Origin: Perognathus longimembris pacificus
Lineage: Eukaryota; Chordata; Mammalia; Rodentia; Heteromyidae
Length of the DNA: 64,000 nt
Direction: 5' to 3'
Assembly (NCBI RefSeq): GCF_023159225.1
Contig: NC_063177.1
Location: 15,586,673 to 15,650,672, forward strand
The notes under the pieces are model-generated. The model worked only from the letters and a program-made list of their open reading frames with translations, had not been told where the DNA came from and searched no databases. Shown here piece by piece: positions 10,020-22,380 of the stretch. Positions within the stretch are counted from its first letter, which is position 1, and each line of letters opens with the position of its first letter. Position numbers and translations under genes: made by a program.

Positions 10020-12585
10020 ACCACGAATGGCAGAAACAAGACAGCCAGTATCCTCAGGGATGAGATAGAATGCTCAAGGAAGAGCCACTCCCACCCCAGG
10101 ACTAAGATCTAGGTCTGCCTGGTCTTGGGTTACTAGATGAGCGGAACTTACTAGAAACCCACTGGTGTTCCCTGGGAGGTATCTGATTAGAGGCACACCA
10201 GTGAGTGGAGCCACCTGGCCATTGAGGGAATGCGGGCCAGAAGGGGTTATTGGCAGGTGAAGCCTCTGACCATAGGATGCAGGCACTGCAAGAGCTGCTC
10301 CTTGAAGAAGCTGTGTGCTCTGTCAGGAGCTGGTTCTGAACGAGGTGCTCACCCAGCGGGAGCCAGCCCTTAAGATGCAGCCTGTGAGAGCCTGCCAAAG
10401 TTGACTTAAGAGCTTGCCTGCCAAGTACCAAAGAACCTGAAAGCAAACCTCTTCCCCTCCGGCTGGGTCTCCCTTGCCCCATCTACTGGCAACGTTTAGC
10501 ATTACACCAGTGGGCAAAGAACACACTTTGTTATATATTAAAAGTTAACATTTAGATTCATTTTCCGATCCAGACAGTGAAGGGTAATTTAGTCCTGAGT
10601 CCACATCAGATGGTGTTAGGGAAGAGAATGAAAACTAAACAAAAAGTCACCACACATTTATAAAGAAAAGGCCAGTAACACAATAGTAAGAAAAGAAATA
10701 CAACACATTCCACAAAGGGAAGACAGACAGACAACTGGAACCCATTTAAGGACTTCCTATATCAACTGGCTTCTTTATCTGATGACTTTAAGACTGGCAG
10801 TTATTCATCTTAATACATACTTGTCCCCTACTGGGTACTTTGTTACTTTACAAGTATAAAAGTACAAATATTAAATAGAAATTCAAGGCATGAAAAACAT
10901 GGAAGAGAACAACTTCAAGTTAGGAAGGTGTGAACTGATGTTATTTTGGTGAATTGTAGTTGGATGTGGACAGACTGTAAGGTATTTTCACTGTGTGGGA
11001 CATGTTGATGTAAGATACAGCCATCATCAGGATCTGTGCCTTCCTTATATTTGTGATGAAACTCTGGGCATTTCAAGGTCTCAGGTTATGATTCAGTCTG
11101 TTGCTTGTGTGGGAAATTGGGGTCACACAGGCATGGACTCCTTTGTAGAGTTAATCAAACTCTCTTTCTCCCAATACCATGATCAAAACTAAAGGCAATA
11201 AACTACCTCTCTTATAGGGAATTTATCTTTCTTATAAGACCTGGCACAGGGGCTTGCTGAGGATAAACCGTGCACTTAGTACTCCCCGAGTCACTGAGGG
11301 GTCCCCTATCAGTTTCCTATGCCTATTGCAACATTCCACCAACTTGGTTGCTAACGAATTCCTGCACTTTTTGTTTTCTCTTCTAGTTGTAGGGATGGAA
11401 GTCTGAACTCTGTTGTTTACAGGGCTGTGTCCTTCTGAAAGGTTTCGAGTGGTATCCTGACCTTGCTTTCTCTGGTTTGTGGATGTGACCAGCATTCTTT
11501 TGACCGAGGAGAACAGTATCAACTTCTCACTCAGACAAGTCCTAACTTGCCAATTCTTAGTTTGGTATTAAGATAAAAGTACAGGCTCATATCTGTGAAA
11601 CTGGAACAAACTCCTCAATACAAACAGTGCAGGGTCTGTAAGTTCTCTTAGATTTTTTTTTCCCCCCTTTGTCACTACTGAGTAATTTCGGGTGACTTTA
11701 TTAACTGGGAACTGGCCAGTTACAAGTTTTCCCTGCAAACGTACAAGGTCTTGAACATTACCAAACACTGATAAACATGGAAGGCTGTTGACCCATACAG
11801 AAGAAGATCAAGTATGTTGTTATATTAATAGACACTAGCCTCTACATGCCTTAAATGGAGGCAAATTCCTTAAACTCCCTTGTGAACTATGTACCCTGAT
11901 TTCTTCCTTACAACAATGCTAGGTAGAACAACTCCAATTATCTATTTCTTGCAAGGAAGTGGATGCCAACTCGCTGTCTCCTTCCCTGTGTCTGTGTGTG
12001 TGCACGCGCACACGCCCACACGCGTGCCCACACGTGTACACTTCTCCTTGGTTTTTGTATGCTAATAATACACTGCAAACTTAGTGAAGTGATGTGTATA
12101 ATTTAGCATTATTTCATTGTTTATCTTTTCATTTGTTGTATTGTAATTTTGTTTTAATTGCTTGATATCATACTTTTATGAAGATGACTATAAAATCATG
12201 TGCAAATAAAAAAAGAAAAGAAATATGAAGAAGCAAGAGAGAAAAAACTGAAAGCTGGGGGTAAAAACAGGCTCCCCACTTTTGCTGCCCTTTGGGGGGC
12301 ACAGCGGCAACCTCATCCTTTGAGTCTAGAAAACATCTAATATGCTTATTTTTTAATCCTCTTTTTTTTTTTTTGCTTAAGCTAGTGTGAGATGGTTTCC
12401 AGTCCTGCAACAAAGCCATCCGCCATGACCAAGATGTAGCCTTCAAATCTTAGATTAAAATGTTAGCCCATTGATCAGCCCATAAAATGGATTATAGTTG
12501 TTTTCATCTGCTAGCATTTTATCTTTTCCTATACTTGGAGACACTCTTCTTTAGTGGAAAATTCTATAATGTTAAAAGAAAAAAG
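10020..12585. other. Unassigned intergenic sequence
   Basis: Apart from the alternating purine-pyrimidine tract at 11987-12041, I see no SINE of the common families and no supportable exon. Open frames are short and domain-free. Much of it is AT-rich and may be old, unrecognised repeat. Confidence 0.5.
11987..12041. repeat. Alternating purine-pyrimidine tract (Z-DNA prone)
   Basis: TG/CA repeats interspersed with CGCG and CGTG steps (e.g. GTGCACGCGCACACG) run for about 55 bases. Confidence 0.7.
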
Positions 12586-12814
12586 TGGCTGGGCACTGGT
12601 GGCTCTCACCTGTAACCCTAGCTGCTCAGGAGGCTGAGATCTGAGGATCACAGTTCAAAGCCAGCCTGGGCAGGAAAGTCCATGAGGTTCTTCCTTTCAA
12701 TTAACCACCAGAAAACTGGAAAGGGTGCTGTGGCTCAAAGTGGGAGCAGAAGTGCTCAGGGACAGCGCCCAGGCCCTGAGTTCAAGACCCACAACCGACA
12801 ACAACAACAAAAAA
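12586..12814 (+). mobile_element. B1-type/Geo composite SINE
   Basis: GGCTCTCACCTGTAACCCTA, then GTGCTGTGGCTCAAAGTGGG, ending in (ACA)n. Confidence 0.85.
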
Positions 12815-14736
12815 TGATAAAGTATTTTCCATTACATTCACCATTTTCCCTCCACCCCAACACCCATTTCCCCTGCACCTTTCCTCAGATCTCCTAGTAG
12901 TGATACATTCTTAGAAAACTTAGCAATTAGTACTTTAGAACAACTCCCTTGGCTTGTCCTTTTTTAAAGAAAGACAGCGTCTTGTGGAAGGATCAGTAAG
13001 ATTTTACCAATCCAATAATCCAAGCAAACTTTCCACTCTCTTTCCTGTGAAGCATAAGTGTGGCTTCTAGGACAATCTCGTACACATCTGTCTAGTCATT
13101 TGCATCATTTCCCATGGAGCTGGTTACGGTAGCGCTTGTTCTCATTCTTTCCTCTCAATAGGTTGTTTCAGGTTATTATTCCACTCGGGAGAGCCAATTG
13201 TCAGCTCGTTCTTTAGTCGATTTACTGTGTTACTAGTTTATTCTGCCTTGAACATCATTAACAGTGGGAACACTTCCCCCAAGGGGGTGAGCTGTGCTAC
13301 GGCTCCTTCCGGAGGCTGTTCTGTGTCTAGCTTACACCTCCGACTACACCTTTCCTCAGCTCGTTCTGTTGGGGTTTAGAGCAAGAGGCTGCAGGGATAT
13401 TTTGATTTTAATTGAATGTTAAGTTCTTTCAGTGTCTGGTTCCCCTAAACTGTGCCTGCTATGGGAGCACAGGAGTGTGGTTAAATAATAGAGAGGCAGT
13501 GCTCTAATGGACTCCAACAACGACTCACCAAAGTCACCTTTCAAGTTTGAAGAACCACTGGAGTCACTGCACACAGCCGGAGTCCCTGCCAATGTGCAGA
13601 GAGGGCTTGGGGCATCCGAAACCACCCACAGTAAAACCTGTGCCCCTTGTGGCAGGGAGCATCTGGCTAGCAAGGGGGAGGCCCTGAGTTCAACCCCTAG
13701 CGATGTGAAAATGAATAAAAGAAGTAAAATAAAATAATAGCCTCTCCTCATGGGCCAGGCAATGCAAAAGGGCTGGCTTCATGAAGGAGGGGAGACATCT
13801 GACTTGAGTGAGGGCGGTAGCTGTCAGCTTGACTGGGCTAAGAGATGTCCAGATAGCTGGTAAGCTATTCTTTCTGCCTGGGTCTTGTACCGGGTTGCCA
13901 GAAGAGATTAGCCTTTGAGTCCGGAGCCTCAGTAAAGCACCATTTTGCCAGAACAAGTAAGAATCATCTCATTCACTGAGGACCCAGAAGGAGCGAGCGG
14001 AATGAGGAAGGCACCATCTCGCTCACTCCACCTGGGTGACAGCCCTCATCTCCTCCTTCAGACATCTGCTCTCTGGGTTCCCAGGCCTTCAGACCACCAT
14101 TGAGGCCACCAGTCCACCCGTTCTCCCCGTTGAGCTGGACTGGAACTACACCCCATCCAAGCTTCCCAAGGCTGCCCCTCTCCCATGGCTGGTGTGGCAG
14201 GGTGATCACTGCAGGCGCCTCCTCAGGCAGCTCAGGATGACAGCCTTGGATAGAAAACTCCCTGGTGGCCTTGTTGACATCTGAGCACTGCCCTGCCATC
14301 TCTGCCCAACCTCCTTTCCTTATTAGTTTATCTTCCATTCAGAGTCAGACTGGTCTCATGGACAACAGCTGTCCAGCCTTCTGCAGCTCCTCACTCCGCC
14401 TCTCAGGTCTTTCTCCTAACGTATTGCTTGGGCACTGCTCCTCAGTGCCCAAAACAGTGCTCTTGTCCAGACAGTCTCAGGTCTCTTTTCCCTCCCCCTT
14501 CCCCAACACTGTTGTGGATTTATAGGAAGACCTTAGAGGGTCATGGTGGGAGGGAAGACATGGCACCAAACAGGCAAAGGAGACTTTATTCCAAACTATT
14601 GCTACAGGAAGGGAGGGTTCTAACCCAGTTCAACACTACTCAGATTAGGGGAAGTTTAGAGCCAGTTTTCAGCGTCAGGGATGTGTCTTAGATGAAAAAA
14701 ATACTGACAGAAATGTGGTTAGGTAACAAGGATAAA
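12815..14736. other. Unassigned intergenic sequence
   Basis: Mostly unique-looking sequence; 14000-14500 is GC-richer and holds overlapping open frames on both strands without domains. I see no splice-bounded exon that I can defend. Confidence 0.45.
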
Positions 14737-14888
14737 AGTCAGGCACTGGTAGCTCACACTTGCAATCCTAGCTATTCAAGAGGCTGAGATCTGAAAATCA
14801 CAGTTCAAAGTCAACTCCAAGCAATAAAATCCCTGAGATTCTGCTCTCCAATTAACCACCAAAATTCTGTGGTTCAAATGATAGGGCC
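14737..14888 (+). mobile_element. B1-type SINE, right half truncated
   Basis: AGCTCACACTTGCAATCCTA and CCAATTAACCACC are present; the right half breaks off soon after TCTGTGGTTCAAATGATAGG. Confidence 0.75.
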
Positions 14889-15448
14889 TGGATCCCTAGA
14901 CTAACCAGGGAGCTGGCAGGGTGCTGGCAGGACCTTCCTCTCCTCCAGCCCTGCTCTCCCCCACCCCCAGGAAGTGTCCAGCCTTTACAAGGCTCCAGGC
15001 ATAACATCCCAGCTTCCAGGAAGGAAGATTGAAGCCAGGAAGGAGCCTCCCTGAGGCACAGGGTGTTCGTGTGAAGGATGCAGCTGCACCTGCAGCCATG
15101 GGGACTGAGCAGATGGAATCTAAAACTAGTGAGCTGGGAAGTAAGGGCTCTGAGAGGCTCTGCTCAGCGTGGCGGCCACCCTCATTCCAGGAGGCTGCAG
15201 AAGGGGACTTCAGGACAGGGGTTCAAGCCGGGCCAAGAAACCACAGAGCTGCAGCACGCAGCTGACCGGCTGCTTTCCGGGGCATCCAGGGCTCCCAGTA
15301 GGCAGGAGCTGGCCTTTGTGTTAGGATCTGCCTAGCTGATCTGGGCCACAAACTGCAATGTGACATAAGCCCTTAAGTGAGATGATAATAATGAATCAGT
15401 GAGATGGCTAAACAAGACTAGAGTCAGTTCTGCTTGTTTGATTGATTG

Positions 15449-15532
15449 GCTTGTATTGAGGTTTGAACTCAAAGCCCTGTGATTGTTTGCCTTTTTCACT
15501 CAAGGCTGACACTCTACCACTTGAGCCACAGC
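15449..15532 (-). mobile_element. Truncated Geo half of a SINE
   Basis: TTGTATTGAGGTTTGAACTC to CCACTTGAGCCACAGCCC. The element stops where a + strand SINE begins. Confidence 0.65.
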
Positions 15533-15689
15533 CCATACCTGTAATTCTAACTACTAAGGAGGCTGAGATCTGATGATTAAAGCCAGACTAGCAGGAAAGT
15601 CCATTAGACTCTTGCCTCAAATGAACCAGCTTAAGAAAAAAAAAAAGCAGAAGTGGAGCTGTGGCTCAAGTGACAGAGCGCCAGCCTTT
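15533..15689 (+). mobile_element. B1-type/Geo SINE, truncated at both ends
   Basis: ATACCTGTAATTCTAACTAC opens it and GGAGCTGTGGCTCAAGTGAC follows an internal A run. It ends at GCGCCAGCC without a tail. Confidence 0.7.
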
Positions 15690-15965
15690 GTGTTGCCATT
15701 TTCTTTTTATGTAGCATGGATGAACTTTTTGAGTGCAAAGCACCTGACTCCATTTATCCCATAAGCCCTCTGTTTACACAATTGCATTTTTAGGAAGTAG
15801 GAGGTAACACATAACACACCTATGTATGTAAAACATGTGATCAGCTTACAATAAGTGTCAGCTGCTCCCATCACTATTACTGAACCTCCAGGGTTTTGTT
15901 TTGTTTTTTCCCAAAGCTTTTCCCTGTATTTAAATTCATTTTTAGCCTTATGCATTGCATCTGGT

Positions 15966-16188
15966 GTGGTGTAAGGAACTAGAGCTTGAACCTTGCCCTT
16001 GAGTGGCTTGCTTGCTCAGCTGGTGCTCTACCACTTGAGCCATGCCTCACGTCCAGCTTTTTGCTAGCTAGCTGGAGATGGAATTTCTCAAGACCTTTCT
16101 GACCTGGCTAGCTTTCAAATCTACATCCTCCAGGCCTCAGCCTCCTACGTAGCTAGGATTACAGGTATGAGCCAATATGTGCCTAGCT
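15966..16188 (-). mobile_element. B1-type composite SINE
   Basis: Reverse: TCTACCACTTGAGCCATGCC in the right half, then CAGCCTCCTACGTAGCTAGG in the B1-like half. Confidence 0.8.
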
Positions 16189-16850
16189 ATAGATTATATT
16201 TCTAATAATGCATAAAATAAAATGCAAATCATAGGAAGTTATTTACCCAGGATCACAAAACCAAGTCCTTGAGCAGTGCTGTTCCTTGCCTTCAAATCTC
16301 TCTTAAGAAAAAAAATGTGGCAAGATCTTACTTCTAGATCTACAACCACACAATGCAAAGCAAAGAGCATGGACAAGCCTCATCATTCAAGAGGCAGAGG
16401 AAGATGGGAAGAGGGAGCATGTAATCTTGAGAGAATCTGTGAGGAAGGGAACCAGGAATTCCAAAAATAAAATGGGCAGAAGTGGGGGGAACAGGCAGGA
16501 AGGAGACCACAAATTGGGGGATATCAAGGATCTCAGACTTACACTTAGAGAGGCTAAGCAAGTAGGAATGAATAAAATATATGGCAGGGTGGACAGGAGG
16601 GAGTGGCGGGGGCTAGTTACATCTCACCCAAAAGGACAAACTCCACTGAGTTCTGACCAATTCATGCCTGAGAAGTAAAAGATAACAGTATCTGGTTTGT
16701 AAAAGGTTACAAAGAAAACCAAAACACGAGATTTTATGTACAATTGCTAGCTGCTTCTTTTTTAAATTGTGGCTAGTTTGGTTTTTTTAAAGCATCAATG
16801 CGTGATTCATAGAAAAGTTTCAAACACCTTTCAAACTCAAATAACATATC
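16189..16850. other. Unassigned intergenic sequence
   Basis: No exon or recognised repeat. A purine-rich part at 16380-16620 resembles 6100-6440 in texture only. Confidence 0.4.
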
Positions 16851-17070
16851 TTTTTTTTTCTTTTTTCTTTTTTTTCCAGTCCTGGGCCTTGGACTCAGGG
16901 CCTGAGCACTGTCCCTGGCTTCTTTTTATTTACTCAAAGCTAGCACTCTGCCACTTGAGCCACAGTGCCACTTCTGGCCGTTTTCTATATATGTGGTGCT
17001 GGGGAATTGAACCCAGGGCTTCATGTATAGGAGGCAAGCACTCTTGCCACTAGGCCATATTCCCAGCCCC
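16851..17070 (-). mobile_element. ID/Geo dimeric SINE just past the RAP1GAP2 poly(A) site
   Basis: T-rich tail, CCAGTCCTGGGCCTTGGACT, GCCACTTGAGCCACAGTGCC, then the ID half ending CCATATTCCCAGCCCC. Confidence 0.92.
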
Positions 17071-17160
17071 ACAACCTCCATGGAATGAAAAAAAATGAAG
17101 CCCAGACCTGGTCCAGATCATGCAAAGAAATCTCAACACTGATGGACACAAAATATGTTA

Positions 17161-17166
17161 TTTATT
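17161..17166 (-). terminator. RAP1GAP2: Poly(A) signal AATAAA of RAP1GAP2
   Basis: TTTATT on the + strand is AATAAA on the - strand, in an AT-rich context and followed by a GT-rich stretch (TTTTGTGTCC). Cleavage would fall near 17135-17150. A SINE begins about 65 bases further on. Confidence 0.65.
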
Positions 17167-18060
17167 GTCAATTTCTGCAAAGACACATTTAAGCAACAAA
17201 ATATACATTTTTGTCAACCTTTGAGAATTTGTTTTATACATTAACAAATACAATATGCTACCATAGCAATAAATTAAATGTACACTATTTACATTACATA
17301 GGCAGAGACCTACAAATCACCTCCTCACTAAGAGGAAAGAAAGAAAGGGCCACTTCCAAGCTATATGTCCTAGCTTCTACTTGCAGAAATCTCTGACACA
17401 ACACGTCAGCACTCCCCAAGCTGGGGGGGAGGGGGGCAGTGGTGGGGAAGGGGGGCACAGTGACAAGGGAGCATTGGCACACATACTAAGGAGTGGGGAA
17501 GGGGACAGCTCACAAAGACAATGGCAAACAAATTCCAGTCTCCCAGCCAACCCCCTTCTCCACAGGGCTGGTAAGGCACAGGGCAGAGCCACTGTCCCAG
17601 CAGGGTAGTGCGACTCTCAGCTGCCCTTGGCCCTAGCAAGTTGTCTTGGAACCTCCCAACAGGGCACATGGCCCAGATGAGAGGAGAGGGCACCAAGCTT
17701 TGGTGGGCAAGGGACTGGGGGTGAAGCTCGGTACAACACCCAACCACCCCCCAACCCCAAAACCAGCCTGTAGTACAGCCTTAACAAGCCATACTAAACC
17801 TTGCCCTTAGGAAGGGGCAGCTAGAAGCTGGAGGTGGAGGAAGGGCCACAGGTTCTGTGCCAGGTCCTTGCCCTCAAAGTCCTAAGATCTGCTAGAACCC
17901 CAGCCACTCTCCCCACAAGCTATGTCTCATGTGCTAAAACACAAATGCAAAGATAGTGTTTGAACTGGCACCGTAAAGGGTCAGGGTGAGGGCTATGAAA
18001 CCAGCTGTATCCCCTTCCTTCTCTCTTGGGTCTAGGGCTTTATTAACCATCTCCATTTTT

Positions 18061-18506
18061 TTCCTGTGCTGATCCTTGAACTCAGAGCCTGAATGCTGCC
18101 CCTGAGCTTTTTCACTCAAGGCTAGTGCTCTACCATTTGAGCCACAATGCCACTTCCAGCTTTTTTTATTATTTTTTTTTCCAGTCCTGGGGCTTGAACT
18201 CAGGGCCTGAGCACTGCCCCTGGCTTCTTTTTGCTCAAGGCTAGCACTCTACCTCTTGAGCACCACTTCCAGCTTTTTCTGTGTATGTGGTACTGAGGAA
18301 TCGAACCCAGGGTTTCATGCATGCAAGGCGAGCACTCTACCACTAGGCCACCTTCCCAGCCCCTTTTTTCTTTTTTTGAGTAGTTTATTGGAGATCAGAG
18401 TCACACAGACTTTCTTGCTAGGGCTGGCTAAAAACCACAATCCTCAGGTCTCAGCCTCCTGAGTAGCTAAGATTAACAGGCGTAAGCCACCAGCACCCAG
18501 CTCCTC
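18061..18506 (-). mobile_element. B1-type/Geo SINE in the RAP1GAP2 3' UTR, carrying a nested SINE
   Basis: The outer reverse element is flanked by a 15-base direct repeat, ACCATCTCCATTTTT, at 18046-18060 and 18507-18521. It is interrupted at about 18172-18362 by an ID/Geo element in the same orientation. Confidence 0.9.
18172..18362 (-). mobile_element. ID/Geo dimeric SINE nested at 18.2 kb
   Basis: TCCAGTCCTGGGGCTTGAAC to CACTAGGCCACCTTCCCAGC. The TSD is hidden by T runs on both sides. Confidence 0.85.
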
Positions 18507-20267
18507 ACCATCTCCATTTTTAAGGCCAGATTTCAGCCTGAGCTAGGCTCTGGGTTCATCCTCAGCACTGTAAACAGAAGACAAAGGAGAAGGAAGAGGA
18601 GAAAAGGAAAATAAAGAATGGTGAAGAAGTGAAGAGTTATCTTTGACCACATTCCATGTTAACTTCAAACAAGGAAGCCTGGGTGATTGACCTCATCTTT
18701 GCCTCGGCCCCTGCCTCCATTGCAGACCGGGGCAGAAGGGCTGAGGTCACTAGGGAGCAGCTCACCATGCGTCCTTCGCTCCCAGCTTTCTTCACTAAGG
18801 CTGCACCCCCAAATAAGTTCTTCCCCCTCCTTGCATTCAGGGGTTCTCATCTGAATGGCAACATGTCTGGAGGAGATGCTAAAAGGATGCCAGAAGGACT
18901 GGGTGTCGAGATGACACCCACAAAGCTGAGGAGACACGGAATATGTTGTTTCCGGGAAACACTGTCTGACCTTCCTTGGCGTGGACAGAAGCTCAGGTTG
19001 AGGCCTGCCATCTTCAGCGAGTGGGAGGAGGTTCTGTTTTTAAGCATTAACAGAGCGTGAGGTGTCTGGGTACTCCAACGGTGCCCAGGAAGTGGAACTT
19101 CTTCGTTGAGAAAGGCATCTCCAGAACCAGAGGTGTGACCAAGAAAGGGGGAGCCCCTCATGGAGGTCACTGTGGAAAGGCTACCCCCCCCAAAAAAATG
19201 AGCACTACCTCCACGAGTCCACTCGCAAGGGTCCAGGCCCCACAGTGATGACAGAAAGACATTCTGGATCCAAACACAGGGGTGACTGGAGCTGCTGCCC
19301 CAGTTCAGAGGAGGGAAGAGGGACAGAAGGACAGGAGGAGGGGAAGAAGGGAGTGTGGCCTCTTGCTCAACTTCCAGCCCTGGAACCACGGCCAGGCTGC
19401 CAGCACACACTCTGGACACTAGGGGGCGGAATTCCTAGAGCTAGCATGGCATGACCCAGAGAGAGGGGCTTCTCCAAGTGCACCCCCAATAGCAAACCAC
19501 CCTGGAGCCTCTCAGCTCCTCTGAACATACCTAGGCATCTTGTTGGCCAGCCCAGAAACAGGGGGCCATAGGAGGAGCAGCCAGATCAGTAGAGATGGGG
19601 GTATGAAGTTACCAAGTAGGACAGACTCTGATGTTGCATACATGACACCACCACCAAGCAACTATGAACCCTAGGTGCCCGGAGAGGTGAGCCAGAACTC
19701 CATCACCATTCCCAGAGAAAATGCCTGTCCTGGCGTTTGACCTTTCAGTTGCCACTGACAGCACAGCCAGGACAGCATAGCACAGCTGTGGGCAATGGGA
19801 CGCTAGTTAGAACAGCCCCATCTCTGTGCCTGGCCTAGGAATGGTCCCTTTCCCTTCACCAATAAAGCGCCTAGCTGGAGATCTTGTCAGTGTCACCCAG
19901 CAGCCCCGTGCCAGCCCATGAGCACTTGAAGCCGCAGGACTTCTGGGGACCTGCTCTTTGGATGACCCCCACCTCTACATCCAGCAACACAACCGACCCT
20001 GCAGACCCAGGCACGAGAGGAGCCAGAGGGCTCTCCTTAGCACAAGCTGGCCTAGAAGGTGCCTCAGGCATGGCACCCCCCCCCCCCAGGACCTGGCTTG
20101 CAGGAATCCAACGGAAGTGACAACTACATGAGGACCTACAGCTGGAAATGAGCTTAAGAGGAGGTCTAGAGTTCAAGCCCCTAGACGTGGCCAAAGGTCA
20201 CAAAGGTCAGAAGTGCCCCCTCACCGAGCCTCCTATAGAGGCCAGACACACAAAACTGCAGAAGGAC

Positions 20268-20697
20268 AGGGGGCTGATGGCTCACATCTGTAATCTGAGC
20301 TACGTGGGAGGCTGAGAATGGAAAGGTGGTTGTACCAGGTCAGCCTGGGCAGAGAAGTTCCTGAGACCTCTGCTCCACCCATAGCTGGGCACGGTGACAC
20401 ATGCCTGTCATCCCAGGCTGGGATTGGGGGGAATCACAGATCCAAGCCAAAGCCCATGAAGCTCCATCTCCACAGAAGGAAGCTGGCTGCAACCGGTGAC
20501 CAGCAACGACAAGAAGCCTCAAGTGGGCAAGATGACAGCTTGGGGAAGAGGGAGAACAAAGCTTGCTTTAGGAAGCAATCTAGCTCAAAAATAACCAGCA
20601 AAAACCAGGGCTGGAGGCATGGCTCAAGTGGAAGAGCGCCAGCCTAGCAAGCATGAGGCCCTGAGCTCAAACCATAGTACTATTAAAAACAAAAATT
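20268..20697 (+). mobile_element. B1-B1-tRNA-like composite SINE in the 3' UTR
   Basis: Two diverged B1-like units (GGCTCACATCTGTAATCTGA; GACACATGCCTGTCATCCCA) are followed by a tRNA-like unit (GGCATGGCTCAAGTGGAAGA). The same arrangement is at 27948-28262. Confidence 0.6.
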
Positions 20698-22380
20698 GCT
20701 GGAGACATTGTGTCCTTCTCCTCACCTAAGTTTGACCCACACAGACTGGGCTGACCGGAACCTGCCGAGTCCTCCCCCACCATACCTCTCCCTCTTCTTA
20801 GGCAGTGGGTTTAAAAATCTACATCTTCCTGGAACTCCACAACCCAGGGCCCTGGTGAGCCCTCACCCCGGCTGCATTCCCAGTGCAGGCTCATTTGCTT
20901 GCCCTCCTTCCTCTGCCACCCTTCATGGAAAAATCATTTGCCCCAAGGGGAGTGGTGTCCCAGGGACTCTCCCAGAGCAAGGACAATCTGGAGCCTGTGA
21001 GGAGTTAGAAGTCTGGAGCCATGGAGGACCATTTGGAGGATGATGGGAATCTCGGCTCCTGGGAAAGCAGCCCCCCTCCCCCGACTGCCACTAAATGCAT
21101 GGGTAGTGGCAGAGCTCCTGCCACATCCGGGAAGGCTCTGCTCTGTGGCCCAGGGGCCCCTTACCACCTGCAGTCAACTCTGCCCTCTCCCTTACCGCTG
21201 CCTCTTGTCACTGAGGCAAATGAGCTTCCCAGTCTGTGGCTAAACTCCCCGGGACCACCACCCCCACCCCTCCCCTTCAACTCTATTTCCTGCAGACACA
21301 ACAAGATGACAAATGACCCAGACAGACATCATCAGGAGTCAGGAACAGGGGGACCTCCAGGAAAGAGGCCTTGTCCAGAGACCGAGAGGGGAGCTGTGTG
21401 TGCGGGGTTGGAGGAGCTGGCCGGGTGGGACATGGGGCAAATAGCTGGTCCATTGGGCAGGTGGCTGATGGTCCAGCGGGCCCGTGGACAGCGTAGTGGA
21501 CGGCGCCCCAAGTGGCTGGAATGAGCCTTCTGTAGGACAGAATCGAGGCTTTCCTGGAGGAGACAACAGAAAGAAGATGGTGAGCAAGTACTTGGCAAAG
21601 GAAGGATCGAGAACAAATGCAAGTGTGGCCAGCTGGAGGGAAGAGTGGGGTACAGCTCCACTACCTCAGGATGAGAAGGGTACTGAACATGAGGGTTGCG
21701 GAAGTTGGGCATAAACATTACTTAGGCAAGCAGAACCTTAAAGGCCCTGGCGATAGTGGAGGTGGCCGCATTCCCATTCCCTTCCCTTTTTTTTTTCATA
21801 CCAGTTTAACAGCAAGAAGGATCAGCTGTGACCTTCCCCTGGGTCCCATCTGTGACTCAAGCCCCAAGAGCCCCAGGGGAGTTGCCACTGGGGCTCCTAA
21901 CTCCACTAGCAAGAGTTCAGGCCTCCATAGAGCTGAGTGGGCTCAGCTGGAGCCTCCCTCGGGCCAAGCCTCCAGGAGGATGTCCTCCAGCCTGGAGCCT
22001 TGAAGTAACACCCAAGGAGGGAGAGGCTTACCTGCAAAGCAAGTAAACTGAGGAATTCCTCCCTCCGTGGAGGGAAATGGGCTCTGAGGCCCCTTCTGCC
22101 TGTTGCAACAGACTCCACGTTGGGGTTGAGGGCCATTTACTGAGATCGCCCCAGTTCCACAGGACAGCCCTTCCCAGCCACACCAGAGCCACTGCCCGCT
22201 TCCCTCCACAGACCTGGGGGAGCCCATCAGAGAGGTTTCTGGGACCGGGCCAGTCTGTGGCCTCGCCAGCTGGCCATCATCAGGTGATAAAGCCACCAGC
22301 TCCTAAGGAACACACTCCCCACTCGAGCCCACCACAGGACACACACTCACCTGGCTCAGGAGAAGGAAGCCTCCTTCACA

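Larger units (their letters stand above)
17145..22380 (-). other. RAP1GAP2: RAP1GAP2 3' UTR (about 5.2 kb)
   Basis: From the stop codon down to the poly(A) signal at 17161-17166 no coding exon is needed. The human mRNA also has a long 3' UTR of similar order, from memory. It contains two SINE insertions (18061-18506 and 20268-20697). The last 250 bases before the poly(A) signal are AT-rich, unlike the GC-rich rest. Open frames here are chance reading frames. Confidence 0.75.

Noticed and set aside
14036..14691. Possible exon cluster in GC-richer intergenic DNA
   Set aside because: Frames on both strands are equally long, there are no coherent splice sites and no recognisable protein.
18656..19419. 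Overlapping open frames of 134 and 190 codons on opposite strands
   Set aside because: They lie in the GC-rich 3' UTR of RAP1GAP2 and show no domain or conserved motif that I know.
21332..21553. Alternative last RAP1GAP2 exon behind the strong acceptor at 21554-21555
   Set aside because: It gives a long tail unlike the family, while 22381-22389 gives the expected Gly-His end. It might still be a rare splice form.
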